From: Larus michahellis
Taxonomy: Eukaryota > Chordata > Aves > Charadriiformes > Laridae
Direction of reading: 5' to 3'
NCBI RefSeq assembly: GCF_964199755.1
Contig: NC_133896.1
Location: 172,299,092-172,363,091 of the forward strand
DNA length: 64,000 nucleotides
Position 1 is the stretch's first letter, and each line of letters begins with the position of its first letter. Shown here in pieces: positions 12,651-25,549 of the stretch. The notes beneath the pieces are model-generated. The model worked only from the letters and a program-made list of their open reading frames with translations. It was not told where the DNA came from and ran no database searches. The position numbers and the translations under genes were made by a program.

Positions 12651-15559
12651 TTAAACACTTGTAAACAGCTACATGAAAATACAGTGTTGTTTGGGGCTTG
12701 TTTTTTCCACTTACAGAAGCTACGTTTGTAGGATGTATGGCATATAAAATCCGTGGGTTTGTATGTTTATAGAAGAACAATGGATAGACAAGATTACCAG
12801 GTTTAAACTTTTAGCAGCTGTGCATCTATACTGTTTTTGATATCAAGACAGCTTGTTCAGAGAGTTCTAAGGCTATCTAAGTGCTTCACAGATAAAATAT
12901 ATATTATTGCCCTAAACTACATGCAAAGATCAAAAAACACTTTTAAAATGTCAGTAAATAAACATCATATACCTTCTCCTGATGTAATGACTGGGGCTGT
13001 GAGCAAGTATGAGTAAATAATAAAAATTCTCAGGTCTTCCTCAAGTGATCTGTAACTTGTTGAGCTTGGGCACCTGACAGGAGTAAGGGCACCTGACAAT
13101 AACAATTTTTACTTTTGTGGGCTATTTTTAAGATTCTCTGAATTCTAGAACATTCACATTAGTGGTGGAGGTGACTATAGCTATCGTGATTTAACACGGT
13201 TTTGTAATAGATCCTTGTTTTCAGTTTTTCACACCTTTGCCAAAGAAACTATTAGGCTGATATTTTTTATCACTAAATTGGACTGAAAGTTTGGAAAATA
13301 AAAGTTTAAATTAAAATAGTTTATCTATATATCCCACTGTGGTATCTTGTTAAATTATATTTAATAACACATTGAAAAATAAAATTGAGAATTTCTAGTC
13401 TGTTGCAGAAAAACTTGAAACTTGCCAAGGAGGTCTTCATGAGCAATGTTTTGTCTTTTCGCTTCTTTGTGAAACCTTGACAGCGTCTAAGCTGTAACAA
13501 AATCCCATTATATCTACTGAGCTAGGTGGTGATAGCTAAATTAATTATAGTTTTGAATTACACACAGGCTGAACAGGAGACCATAATCAACATTGCACTA
13601 TAGTGAACAAATTGTCCATCTAACCCCATATCCCATTTCTCACAGTGACCAACATTAATTAAGGTGGTTGTTTGCAGCACCAGGAAGGTGTGTAGCTTGA
13701 CAGGTTAAAAGAACAATTGAAAGTGTGGGTTGCTTTTTGTCCCTTGTCCTGTGTGTGATCAATTTGCTTTCAAGATTTTTCCTTGTTGCTGCTTCTTAAT
13801 CAGATTACACATTGGAAGCTTCTACACAAATTTACTAAAAGGTTGGAATTTTAGTTGTTTATCTATTCATTAATCATTTTTTAATTAAAAAAAAAAAGGA
13901 CACATTCATCTCATAAACAGTAGCTGAAATCTCCTAGCAACAACGTCATTAAGATGTAAATTCTTCTTTTCCTTTTTTTTAATCATTACGATTTTAAATA
14001 TCCTTGACTCTTCAGAGTGTCTGAATTAAAATGGTACTTTGTCATAAGACTGAGATCTTAAAACACGTTGATTTCTTTGATGTCAACAAGATAATGTTAA
14101 CTTATAAAATAGATAATATTCAAAATGTTTGTAATAAATAGAGTATAGAAGAAAATATTCCTAGAGTATTCACAGAAAATCATGTCTTCAATGAGTTTTT
14201 GTAATAATTAGGGAAATTGCTTCCCAAACATAATTTTTTTTATGAGTCAAGATTCAGAACAATAAAGCTACTGATACACATAATATTATCAATAAAATCC
14301 AGCTTTTATGACAGTCATCAACGTAGCACTCTTTTGTTTCACCCCTCATTTCTCTCTGAAATGTTGGTAGAGATGTAAAAGAGAAAATAAGTGAACAGCC
14401 CTCTGTAATATTGAAAGGTAAGAAAAAATAATGTAAAATTCTTCTTGTATAGTTATCCTTTCAAAGGAAATTTTGAAGACACAACTTGTGACTTTTCTTC
14501 AGTTTATTCTGCTTTGAAAACAATTTCCTATTTTTATATTGAATATCTGACTACACCTAGATGACAAATTTATTTTCAGCTATTCTTGAAGTACACTAAT
14601 GAACTAAAACATTTCAAGTGTTCATTCTGTTCAAAAGCAAGTGAAAACACAGACTTTTAAAAAAAAATAAAAATTGTGTCTATATTTTTTTCAGTAAGAT
14701 CTTGTTACCTATAAACATCTCCTTTGATGTCAGAGTTAATCCCTTGAATGGGATTAGCCACATCTAGAATTAGTCATCTAAAAGTTCGTTTTAGTAAGGG
14801 TTTTTGTAATAAAGCCTCACAAATAATGCTTTCCTAACACAATCTATTCCACTTGTTTTGTACGTATTTCAGTACAAGCTGAATGGATAATTTCTCTTCA
14901 CTGGCTGTAAGGGATGCCTAGATTAGTATCTCAGACTAGATGCTAAAAGCTAAAGGTATCACTGGACTGCTGAAGTGTTCCATCATAGATTTGCTTCAGT
15001 TTCACTTTAAAAAGCCAGGTTTAATAGCAGCAAAATATTTTATTTAAATTATTTAAATATTTAATTAAAACCAAAACATTTTCTAATCTCTTCCCATTTT
15101 CCTCTCAAAAAAAAAAAAAAATCCAGAAACCATGTTAATTAAGAAAAAAACAAGAAAATTATTTAATCCAAAAATCAATTTTTTTTTTTATAGTCCAGTA
15201 GTGACCTAAAAAAAAAAAATCAATTGTTCAGAGAAATGTAGCTCTACCCTTTAAGCTCTTTAGATTTTGAGAAATCCACCAAAAAAGTGAGCTGTTACTC
15301 TGAGTCCTCAGACAAAAAGCCTTACATTTTCAGCTGATCTCTTTTTTGCTTGTTTTGGTGTTGCTCTAGCTTTAGTTGACCTTCCACATTTAGAGTGAAA
15401 GTACACAAGTTATTAAGTCAGTCCTCAAAAACTTGAACTTTCATGAAGAGTGTTATGGGGAAGGAAAATGAAGAAGAGTATCAGAAAGAAGTGAAGTGGG
15501 TTCTTCAGCACTGACACCATGTGCCCTCCTACAGCTATTTCCCATTTGTGGGCCTGGAG

Positions 15560-15775
15560 TCATAGAATCACAGAATAGTTTGGGTTGGAAGGGACCTTTA
15601 AAGGTCATCTAGTCTTATTGCCTTTCAATAAGTAGGGACATCTTCAACTAGATCAAGTTGCTCAGAGATCCATGCAACCCGATCTTGAATGTTTCCAGGG
15701 ATGGGGCATCTATCACTTCTCTGGGCAACCTGTTCCAGTGTTTCACCGCCCTCATTGTAAAAAATTTATTCCATC
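15560..15775 (-). mobile_element. CR1 LINE 3' fragment
   Basis: On the plus strand this reads CATAGAATCACAGAAT, then TTTGGGTTGGAAGGGACC, and later CTGGGCAACCTGTTCCAGTG. These are hallmarks of the reverse complement of the 3' end of avian CR1 non-LTR retrotransposons, whose tail repeats ATTCTATG. Only the 3' end is present, the usual 5'-truncated form, and no RT motif remains. It supports a bird (or other sauropsid) origin for the window. Confidence 0.93.
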
Positions 15776-18700
15776 TGTTACATGCCCATAAAGAGGGCAG
15801 TGCTACTGCATTTTAGTGATGCCACTCACAACCAGATGCAATAAAAATAATAAAGTGCAACATTCCTGATGCTGGAAAGGTATAATTGGACTGTGGCATG
15901 CCTGTATGTACTACCTTCACGGGAAGGTTAGGCCACTTAATTTCTCTTGGTCCAAGAATGAAGGAATATACTTGTGTACAGGTTCATCAGATCTCTGGTA
16001 GCATGACTTGTGTAGCATAGCAGGTTTATGATATCTGTCGATTCGTCCAAGGCTCGCTTGTGTGGTTCTGCAGTGCAAATCCTGAGCTACGTGCACCAAA
16101 CAATCTGTTTGAGAACCAAGCACATGAATTCCACATCACATGCATCCTACAGAACCATATAATACAGACATGGTCTACAGTTTATGATGGGGTTTTTTTC
16201 TAGTTATAAATGCTGAAACTCTAGAATGCAAATAAATATTCATGTCAAAGAAGGTAAACCAGTGAAAGTTAACATTATTTGAATCATGTGGCAAACTATC
16301 CTGATTTTCCTCAATCTCTCCAACTGAGAACTTGCCAGAGAAGCCCTTGTTCATGGAAGTAAGCAAGGAACTTCCATCCAAAGGAGAGAGAGAGAGTACA
16401 AGCCTACTTAATAAAAGATGTCCCAATTCTTATAGCAAGTATTAAAAGCAAATCTGAAGTAAATTATTTTCAAGTAACTTCTACAGAAGTTATGACACAT
16501 TTATGAATTTTAAATATCTATGTAGCTTATGGAGTAAATAATTATGTTGCTTAAATAGAAGCCTTGCTGACAAAGCAGAGGCCTGTTGCACCCATAAAGT
16601 TGAAACAGATTGAGGAGGGCATATTTGGTATTTGCTTGCCTACAATCTAAACATAAGCATGCTAAAATGGCTAAACAGCAACACTATGACTATTTGTGAG
16701 ACTGTACATTTTGTGATGCTACTAAAGGCATAACCAGCAACAATGTCTGAGCATTTGGGCACAGCTAACTGTACATGTAAAGGTAATATGTAACTGCAAG
16801 AGGCAAAAGGAGACTTTTGTGATGTAATTGCACAAACAAGGTACAATGAAAATCAGGTACAAGGCATAAACTCTGCAAGATACAAACAGTGGACATAGAA
16901 CAGGCAGGAAAATTAATAAATCCTGCTCCTGGAAATAAGATAATCTGTGTTGTGAGCAGATGAGATTCACCCTTTCTTTTGAGGAGGTTGCAAGGATCAT
17001 AAAAATACCATGGATGCATGAGAAAAAAAGAGGAAGAAAGATTACTCTTGACTTTGGCCCCAGCTTATCTCATCAAAGAGATCTCAAAACTGGTCCTCAA
17101 ACCTGACTGCAGCCATCCCTGCTGACTACATGGCATCAGCTCTGTGGTACTGAATACACACAGCTAATGTTGGCAATGGTTATTAAGGACCATTTGAATA
17201 TGCAATAATTTAAACTAATAATGTGTAAGAAATTATCATTGGAAATGTGTTGCTAATGTGTGCCGGTCTAGTTAAACACTACTTTGATGCTGGCCTGATT
17301 TCTGTCTTTAATACTCCCATCACAGTCACATCCAACTCCCCAATATATAAGTACATCTACACACACACATATATTCAGTCACAAGGGTCTCACATGAAAT
17401 TACATTTTAGATTCTGTGTATTTTACATAATAATTCAAAAATAGTAAGGTCCAGATTCGTTCAAGCTAGGGTTTTGTGAAGGCTGAATCCTGTACTTCAG
17501 AATGTATCCACTCCCTCTAGGTATAGGGATGATTCCTTAGCGACCTCAGCAGCAATGCTGATTTGATCTTCTCATCAATTCAGAAAGGACAGAATTGTTT
17601 GTGGACTGCAATATGAACTGGATCAATAAAATGATCTTGGTTAAATAAAAAGCCTCAAGAAGTTAAAATTAGTGGATGGAGGCTAGTGAAGGCAGTAAGG
17701 GATTTCTCAGATCAGCTTTGCCAATGGAGAAAAAATAACAAACTACATCCTGAGTCACCGCTTCAGTACTCTAGCTTTACATCAGAATAATACATTTGAA
17801 ATCATTTGGGATGCTGTGATGTAAAATCAAGTAGTACAATGATTAATCGGGTCACCAACCTCTTCTCCCTTATGTCTCTAAAATGTTATTTAATTAAAAC
17901 TAAAACGCCATGCGGGATTGGTCCCAGGGTATGGTTTCTAGGCACTGCACAAATAGGAAAAGGTATTATTTTATTGTTAATAATGTTTCATCTATTCAGT
18001 CTTCCCACAGTTTGCTGATGCCCAGTAATTCTCCTTTTAATCTGCAGACACCACTGGATGCTCTCCTAATGGAAATAATCCTAAAGTTTCAGAAAGCTTT
18101 TCAGAAATCTTCTATCAGAAAATTCCAATTCAAGTTAATCAAATGAAAGGAAAAATAATTTCGACAAAATAGGATTTTGAAAAAAAAAATAAATGGAAGA
18201 CAATGAAAGATATCAAATTCTGATTTCCTTGTATTCCATTATGATTTTCTACTTCAAAATGTCCTTTGTGTTATATTAGAAAACAGAAATAACAAAACCA
18301 GAACAAAATATTTCATATTTTAATCAACTCAAATGGCTTGTTTCAGGTTTCTATTTTAAACTACACTGAAAATTATTAATTTGGTTTTCATCTTTGGTTG
18401 TTTCCATTTTGTTTTGTATCAGAAAAAGGAACTGACAGACTTCCTGAAAACAAAAACACGTCTTCACAGTTCTCATACTTAAACAGGAGGAGGGGTTAAT
18501 TTTTTTTCTGACATGTTTCTTAAATGATAGGTACTTTGTGTTTCAAATGGTTTATTATTTGTCTCTGAAATATGTGTGGTTCTTGAAGTCTGAGCCAGGA
18601 AAAGACTGAGGAAAGAAAACATTCTTTTTCGCCAGTTAAAATAATTCAATTACAGTGAATTAAGATGTGAATTAATACGAAAACCAAGGCTTGGTATTAC

Positions 18701-20503
18701 AGTTACACCACATAACTACATTTGGCCTCCAGAAAGAAAATGACTGGCATATGAAACCTTTGATGCATAAAATCAAGTCTGAGAGAGGAGGAGAAGGAGG
18801 CAGGAGCTTTTCTTTTGGAACAGGCATATTCCTATAAATCAGTAGTTCTGCATCTCTAAAATACTGGGTAGAAGGCAGGGCTGGGCCTTCTGAGACTTGG
18901 GTCTATTTCTAGTGCTATCAACGGTTTGACATGTGACCTTCCCAAGGTCAGTGCTTCTGTTTTCCGATATGTTGAGCAAATAAAATTATACTGTATTCCA
19001 TTGTAAAGGCCTCTGAGATGGGTCGATAAAAAAAAAGGAAGAACTGGGTATTACTCTTACATAAGATTTGACTTGTTGTGTTGTACCCCTGAGCAATGAA
19101 GATAATTACCTCAGTCACTATGTTTGTTCATCACAGATTTCAAAGCACCTTTGGGCTTTATAATTCCTTCTACTTCCTCAGACTGGGAAACTGAGGCACA
19201 GGAAAGAGAAGTCAGTTGCCCAGAGTCATGTCAGCAAACTATTGGTGGAGGCAGGAATAGGGCAGGTTCTTTCCCTCAATGGTGTGTTCTGCACTCTAAG
19301 AAGCATTTCCTTCTCCATTATTAAACAAAGGAAATAAGTTATCATTAGAGGGAGCAGAGACATAAACTCTCATCTGCTTTTGTTCATTTAAATGATCCTT
19401 ATGTTGCTCTGAGACTGTGCCATGAAAACAGATAAAAAAAGAATTAATTATTGAAAACGCATTATAGTTCTGTTATTCAAGCTGATGTGATTCAGTGGGA
19501 CTACTTGTGTAAGCAATAGATTGAAAGTTTGGACTTTTTTTCTTTTTTTTCTTTTTTTGGTTGAGAAAGATACTTTTTAATGCCTTGTGTAGATCTAAAT
19601 GACACTGTGATTTGTGTTGCATGAGTTAACTCATGCTCTTCCTGTCTTGTTGTATGAGTTTTAATAAGAGGTTAAGTGTAATTTTTAACTAACTTTAAAT
19701 TGTATGAATGCACTTTACAAAACCTCAGTCAGTTAAATATGTTTCAGAGTGACCAGCTATTTCAGCCTTTTGCTTGTTTGCAGTCTCTAATCTTTCAGGA
19801 AAGAATAAAATAAGCAAGCAATCAAACTACAAAAAGGCCACATTAGTAAAAGTGCAGTACTGTATTGTGTATTGATCACACTACACAAGAGTCAAGTCTT
19901 GCAGTATGTTGAGAATTGTTGTAACAAGTACTTAAAATGGTAACGCTAGAATCTGATCCAAAAAAAAAAACAAAAAAAAAACTGCTGAGGTTATGGTATG
20001 GTGCAAATGTTATCACTTCTTATTAAGGGCTATAACATTATATTAGTACCTTCCCTGCTATAGCTGACCAAAAAAACAAATATTTCTCACAGCTCCAGTT
20101 AATTTCACTATAATATTTTTTCCCCAGACTAAATGTAAGCCTTTTATCACAAAGAAAAAAAAAAAAAAATTAAAAATTCTGTGTACTTCGGTGCTGCAGT
20201 ACTGAACACTGCAATGCCAAACTTAAGAAGCAGAAGCCTGGAGCGAAATCCCGGTCCCCAAGTCAGGCAACCAACCACCTCACATGCTGCACTGGGAAAG
20301 GCAAAAATCAGACCTTCACATCAGGATCGAGAGCATCAAAGATGCAGCTTGGAGGACACTTCAGTGAAATGCTGCAGCGGAATCTCAGTTCACATTCCGG
20401 GGTCAGGGCTGCAGCAAAACCATCTCCCTCCATCTGGGCTCCACAACTTGAAATTATCCCCTGAAAACAGATAACCCACTGATGTTGCATCAAACTTTTA
20501 AAG

Positions 20504-20535
20504 TGAGTGTGTGTGTATGTGTGTGTGTGCGTGTG
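20504..20535. repeat. GT dinucleotide microsatellite
   Basis: GT units interrupted once by an A and once by a C. Confidence 0.9.
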
Positions 20536-20770
20536 AGTTTTGGGATAAGAGAAATAAAAGGACGTGGATGACTCAACTCCCTCTTTCTCTCTTTCTGACA
20601 AACAGCAGGACAGTGGGTAGAATATATTTTCCTGATGGAGACATGGGGTGAATTCACTGCTAACTTGGAAGGGGCTTAAGTCTGTCCCTTGATCTCCCTA
20701 CAGTACCCTTTTCATTTGACAACGTGCCACTCCAGAAGACCGTGCTGGAGATGATAGGCTGCAGTGGGGA

Positions 20771-20808
20771 AGAAAAAAACAAAAAAACAAACAAACAAAA
20801 AAAAAAAA
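20771..20808 (+). repeat. A-rich (AnC) tract
   Basis: Polyadenine with interspersed C bases, including AAAC units. Confidence 0.9.
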
Positions 20809-23593
20809 GTGAAAGGAACAGAGAAAGGAAGATAAAATATAAATGTCTGTGTAAATTCAGTCCTTCACCAAACAGCTATTCTGGATAGTCTCACTAGTAA
20901 GGACAGTAGTTCAGGGTCTCAGTCCTGTCCTAAGAACTACTCAGGTATTTTAATGGTTTTAATGCAAGCAATCACAGTGGAAACTGGATCAGAAACTCAG
21001 ATCAATACATATAGTTTAAATAAGAAATTCTGGTCAGGACCTTGGCCTGGCCTAGTCGTTAAATACACCTCTTGCTTCCACATCATCAGAATTTCAAAGT
21101 GAAATGACTACATGGCTTTTATGACAGACTGCACTCAGGCTGGATGCACAGTCTGTCCACCTTTGCAACTCCTATTCACTTTTCTGACACCTAGTGTTTG
21201 AAGCTTTTAAGACTAACCCTGTGACCTATTCAGGACAATGTTTCCAATACAAAATTATCGCAAGGTCTGATGAATATGTATACTGGAGAAAGATTGTCTA
21301 TGGGTTTTGCTACTGGCTCCATAGTCTAAACATCTGATGTGTGAAATCTAGTAGGTCAAGCTCTGGCTCATAAGAAAGCACAATGCCAGCAAGTTTTCCC
21401 AGGGCTCTGCACACCCTGGTGGGTGCTGTAAGTAATAGTTTGTAAACTCACACTCCCCCACTGCCTTTCTCTGGTTCAGGGGTTCTCAGAATTATTTTTC
21501 TTGTCAAGTAGAACAGCTGCAGCAAGAGGGCTGGTAGCCTGGTGGTTGAGGGTATGAGCCAAGAAAGAGGAACATGTGGGCTGGCTCTTACGCTGCAGAA
21601 GACAGAGAATTTTTATTTTCTCATCCTGAGCCAGTCTCCTACCCACTAGATAGAAGTAGGCAAACCACTTCTCTAACTTTCTTTTCTCTCTCTCTCTTTT
21701 TTTTTTAATCATCATTATCCGCCACTGCATCATTTTGCAAAGCTCCATCTGGTGAACATATCACAGGGAGATTTGGAACACGCTCACACATCACTGCCCT
21801 CAGGAAAATGAAGAAGAAAAATATCTAGTTTCAGAAACCTTGTTAGGCCTAAATGCAATTTAGGTAGAAATCCAGTAGTTCTGTGAAGACTGGCCTGTGA
21901 AACATATTGAGATAGAAAATTCTGGGAGGAGATCCTTATATTAATTTAACCCCTCCTACCGTTAGTTATAACCAGATAATCTGAGCTGGTTTAAAGTCAT
22001 TGTATGCATTGGGAAGCATAGATGATACGACGGTTGCATCAACATATAGAGGCACCTATGTTAACTTTAACTCCCAGCATAGCCATAGAACATAGCACAA
22101 ATATTGCAGGAAGGGTATCTACATTAATACATTTTTGTTCTGTAGAAACTTTGAAAATTCTCTGAGTTCTGCTTTGCAAGATCTACAACGTTAGATGAGG
22201 TAATTAGTTTTTTAACATGTTCTGATATAGCACAAATACACCCTTAATCAGTGTTACTTGCATAGTCATAGCAACAGGGAGATGGGAGATTACTAATTGG
22301 GAAAATGTAAAAGTATCCCAGTACCTTTTCTTATTTCAAGGCATTTTCCATATTAGAAGCAAACCCATTTCTGTTCAAAGGGCAACTATGATGCCCAAGC
22401 CAATTTGCTTGTGTTGGTTAAATATGGGACTTTACACACAGAAGAAAGGTACAAGTAGGAAGCTCATTGTCTTAGGCTTCTACAAGTTGCAGAGGCAAAC
22501 AAGAGGTAAAAGGCATCAGACAAGGAAAGGAATCAAGAGAAATAGACTTGGGTGCTCTTTCCCATCAGATCTATTGGATAATCTGGAGGGGATAATGTGA
22601 GCTCTGGCTGTTCAACCTGTGTATGCATTGTAAACTGGGATGCATATGCTGAATTTTAAAAACCCAGACTCATTGGCACTTCAGTGCTGCATGATCTCTC
22701 ACTTTACTACACTTTCTAAATAACAAAGTAAAAAATTTCAGCCAGAGAGAGCCTGATCTACCTGATCCAGGACTAGGTATTTCCTTAAAACACTCAGAAG
22801 CAGGCCTCTTTTCCTAAGATACATGTTTCCAAACTAAATTCAAAAAGATGAGGAAATCTAGAAATTTAGGATTATGGCTCTGAGTAATTACAGTTTAATT
22901 TCTTGACCCTGACACACCTTTCCTGTGTAACTTGGTTTAAGAACATCAAAATTTCAGACACCAAATCTAAAATGGATGATGCCTCATTTCTTCCTCTGTG
23001 ACTTGTCTTCTAGTTGCTAACCTTTGCATGGCAGATGGTCTCTCAATACATATATCATATATATGAGACATAAATCTTTCAATATAGTTCCAAAGTATAC
23101 AGCTGAAAACACAATGGGTTCCTTGTCTAAATACTCTTTTGGAAGTTACATAGCGCCCATAAACACTCTTACTTCTTCTGGCAAGTTTTTTACATTTTGT
23201 TTTTTCCACTTTGAGATTCTAGGGCCCTAGATGACTTCCACTAGTTCCCACCTCTCAGCAGATCCCTCGGAAGAACAAGGCAATTTGTCCTTCATGCTTT
23301 GACAACAGGTCATTGTCTCCTTCCTCTTATCTGGTTCGTATTTATTTATTTAATATCTTGTTAATGTTCAGCTCTTCTGGTTGCATTTTGATTGTTTTTA
23401 CGGTGCCTGAGCAATTTTAATAACACGAAGGTAAAAATGCTCAGGACCTTTTTTTCTAAGGTGGCAGGAGAACAAGGCAGCTCTTTAGCCCTCCTGCCCC
23501 ACATCCCAGTGAGCGTTCACCAGATTTTCAGCCTTTCCTCCCCCAAGCCTTTATTCACGGAGATCTTGTCACTGCTGCTGAGTGGGTCGCCTA

Positions 23594-23780
23594 CCCCGAC
23601 CCCCTCCCCCTCCCCGACCCTTGCCCCTTCCGCTGATTCTCCGCCCTCCCTCCCCGGAGTTTCCTGGGGGCTCCCTTGCCTCCGGCTCCCCTTGCACTTC
23701 GAGGCTGCAATTTGTGATCCACGGAAGATTTCCGGCCAGCCTAGCACCGCCCCTCGCCCCTCGCCCGCCCCCCCCCCCCC
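23594..23780. other. C-rich blocks with minus-strand G-quadruplex potential
   Basis: At 23,594-23,620 there are five C runs of 3 to 5 bases separated by one or two bases. At 23,768-23,780 there is a run of 13 C bases. On the minus strand these are closely spaced G runs that fit the G-quadruplex pattern. They lie about 2.7-2.8 kb upstream of the SLITRK1 start codon, at the edge of the GC-richer flank. The long open frames here are composition artefacts. Confidence 0.6.
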
Positions 23781-23869
23781 TCCACCGACATCACCGAGAG
23801 ACAAAGTCAAAGAAACCGTCAGGAGAAATGAACTAATGCGCCTCAACGTGGCGCCAAGTTTCCTTTCCC

Positions 23870-24330
23870 TCTTTTTTTTTTCCTAATGAAACCACTAATA
23901 TATTTCTTGTGGTGCTTTCTGTCTCAGTGGCATTTTATCTCTTCTGGCCCGTTTGTAATTTATTGGGCAGGCTTTTTCAGGGCCAGGATTTCTCTCTTTT
24001 TTTTCTGTTTCGTTTCCTCCTCCTGTCCCGTTTCCTGCCCCCGCTCCCCCCTCCCTCCGTAGTTCCTACCCACCGTAACGAACCCGAAGGCCAAATCTTC
24101 GTCCTGGGGACCCGAAATGACCACAGCAACTGTTGTAATTTGTCAATGGTGTAATTACATTAATCTGATAAGATCATCGTCGGCAGGATGTCTAATTTAC
24201 TTGCAAGCGGCAGCCAGGGAAAAGCTTTGACCAAATTAGCATGCCGCCGAGACCAGGGGGTGCGGGCTCCATATGGCTCCCTGGTTTTCCCTATAAATAA
24301 CCCTCCTCCAGCCCACCCCCGCGATTACTT
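23870..24330. promoter_or_regulatory. Candidate upstream regulatory element
   Basis: This segment is neither low-complexity nor repeat-like and is dense in binding motifs. It contains a TAATTA homeodomain core within GTGTAATTACATTAAT (about 24,150-24,165), directly followed by a GATA-type CTGATAAGATC, and further TAAT cores (TCTAATTTAC). A TATA-like CTATAAATA lies at 24,291-24,299 and an E-box CATATG near 24,270. Such a mosaic is typical of conserved developmental enhancers or promoters, but conservation cannot be tested here. It lies about 2.1-2.5 kb upstream of the SLITRK1 start codon. Confidence 0.4.
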
Positions 24331-24450
24331 CCCCCCCTACCAGTATGCCGCAAAGTTCACCAGCGGCGCCGGACGGGAGAGGTACAGCCCCGGGATGCAG
24401 AAGGCACCCGGCGGCCGGCCTCCCTCTCCCGTCCCCGCCTCCTCAGCCAC

Positions 24451-24499
24451 CACCTCCTCCTCCTCCTCCTCCTCTTTCTTCTCCTTCTTCTCCTCCTCC
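24451..24499. repeat. CTC/TTC trinucleotide repeat
   Basis: Runs of CTC with TTC variants. A serine- or glutamate-rich frame predicted across it is a product of the repeat. Confidence 0.85.
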
Positions 24500-24599
24500 G
24501 CGCGATTTGACAAGGCAGGGCGAAACGCGGGTTTCCACTTGCACCACCAGAGGTGCAACTAGTTCTTCGCTCGTAGGCATCTGAAACCCATCCAAATGA

Positions 24600-25540
24600 T
24601 GCAGAAACTTTTGTATGCTTGGCTCCTTTCTTTAAGGCCAGGCACCGATTTTTCCGCTGTGTAATCTCTTTTGTCAGAAGGGTGGGAGCTGGAAAGGGCG
24701 GCGGGGGGGAAAGGGGGAGTCGAGGGAGGGGGAGGGTGTTGAGGGAAGCAGGCGTTGTATTTCAAGGGAGAGGATATTAAGAGCATCCCTAGAGAAATAT
24801 CTATGCATGTACCTACGTGTATCTCTGATTTTTATACATAGATAAGAATGTCAAGATGCACAACTGTTGGTTTCAGCCCTCTCCTCCCCTCCTTAAGGGA
24901 GACACTATATTCTGTGGGAACAGGTGGCGTGAATTGCTAACAGTGCAGCAATCCCCTCCTCCCTACCCCCTTCTTTTCCGTGATCATTTAAATTATAAAA
25001 TATATCTATATATATAATGCAATAATCCACGATTCAACATTGCATAGAGAACGCCAGCAAGAGAACAAACCCAGCATGAAACACTATAGACTGCAGGGGA
25101 GGAAGAAATGCATTTAAAGCAACGATAAAAATGGCGTGCAGAATAATTACCTCAAATTGCTATTCGCTTGACACCCTGACACTGATTCTGTTCAAGCCGT
25201 TGGGAAATACAATAAGGCAAACGCACCTTCCTCGCCTGCTTGTGCAGGTGTGAGTGTGTGTGAACGGGGGCAATAGGGAACTGGTTGGGAGGAGGGAAAT
25301 GCTAAACTTTCCATCTTAAAAGAAAAGAAATAAATTAAATAGTCCATTTAGGAGAAAGCATCTAAATAGATCGACAGTTTTTAATGCCAACGTTTTTAAC
25401 GCTTGCCCTGTACGTGGATTGATTTTTTTTTTCTCCAGCATTCCCTCAGCAGATGGATTTTTGCCACTGCAGCTCAGCAGAGGGTGTCAGATCTTTCAGA
25501 GTGCACCAGGTTGAAACGAGCAGAGCCTCTTAGCAACTCT
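24600..25540. other. Non-coding flank between the upstream element and the CpG island
   Basis: It begins with a G-rich block (24,702-24,736) that has several runs of 3 to 7 G bases, then becomes AT-rich with a TA-rich patch near 25,000. No gene is visible. Sequence close to 25,440-25,550 may already be transcribed as SLITRK1 leader, but no clear core promoter motif fixes a start site. Confidence 0.55.
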
Positions 25541-25549
25541 CCCTCTGCG

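Larger units (their letters stand above)
1..15559. other. AT-rich intergenic DNA upstream of SLITRK1
   Basis: No credible gene is visible. Open frames are short (under about 120 codons), many lack an ATG, none resembles a protein family I recognise, and stop codons are frequent in all frames as expected for AT-rich non-coding DNA. The stretch contains A-rich and pyrimidine-rich low-complexity tracts (listed separately) and a small tandem duplication near 9.3 kb. SLITRK1 lies in a gene desert in other amniotes, so absence of genes is expected. Distant enhancers or lncRNA exons cannot be excluded from sequence alone. Confidence 0.75.
15776..23390. other. Intergenic DNA between a CR1 fragment and the SLITRK1 upstream region
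   Basis: AT-rich sequence without a recognisable gene. It includes a perfect 18-bp palindrome at 19,619, a GT microsatellite at 20.5 kb and A-rich tracts near 19.96 and 20.77 kb. A somewhat GC-richer stretch at 20,180-20,480 carries a 97-codon open frame with no recognisable domain, flanked by an A17-like run; I do not call it a gene. Confidence 0.7.

Noticed and set aside
20181..20474. 97-codon frame in moderately GC-rich DNA
   Set aside because: No recognisable domain, no clear splice context and an A-rich run upstream; too weak to call.
23392..24562. Open frames of 124 and 164 codons
   Set aside because: They are proline/serine-rich products of C-rich and CTC-repeat DNA, with no recognisable motif.
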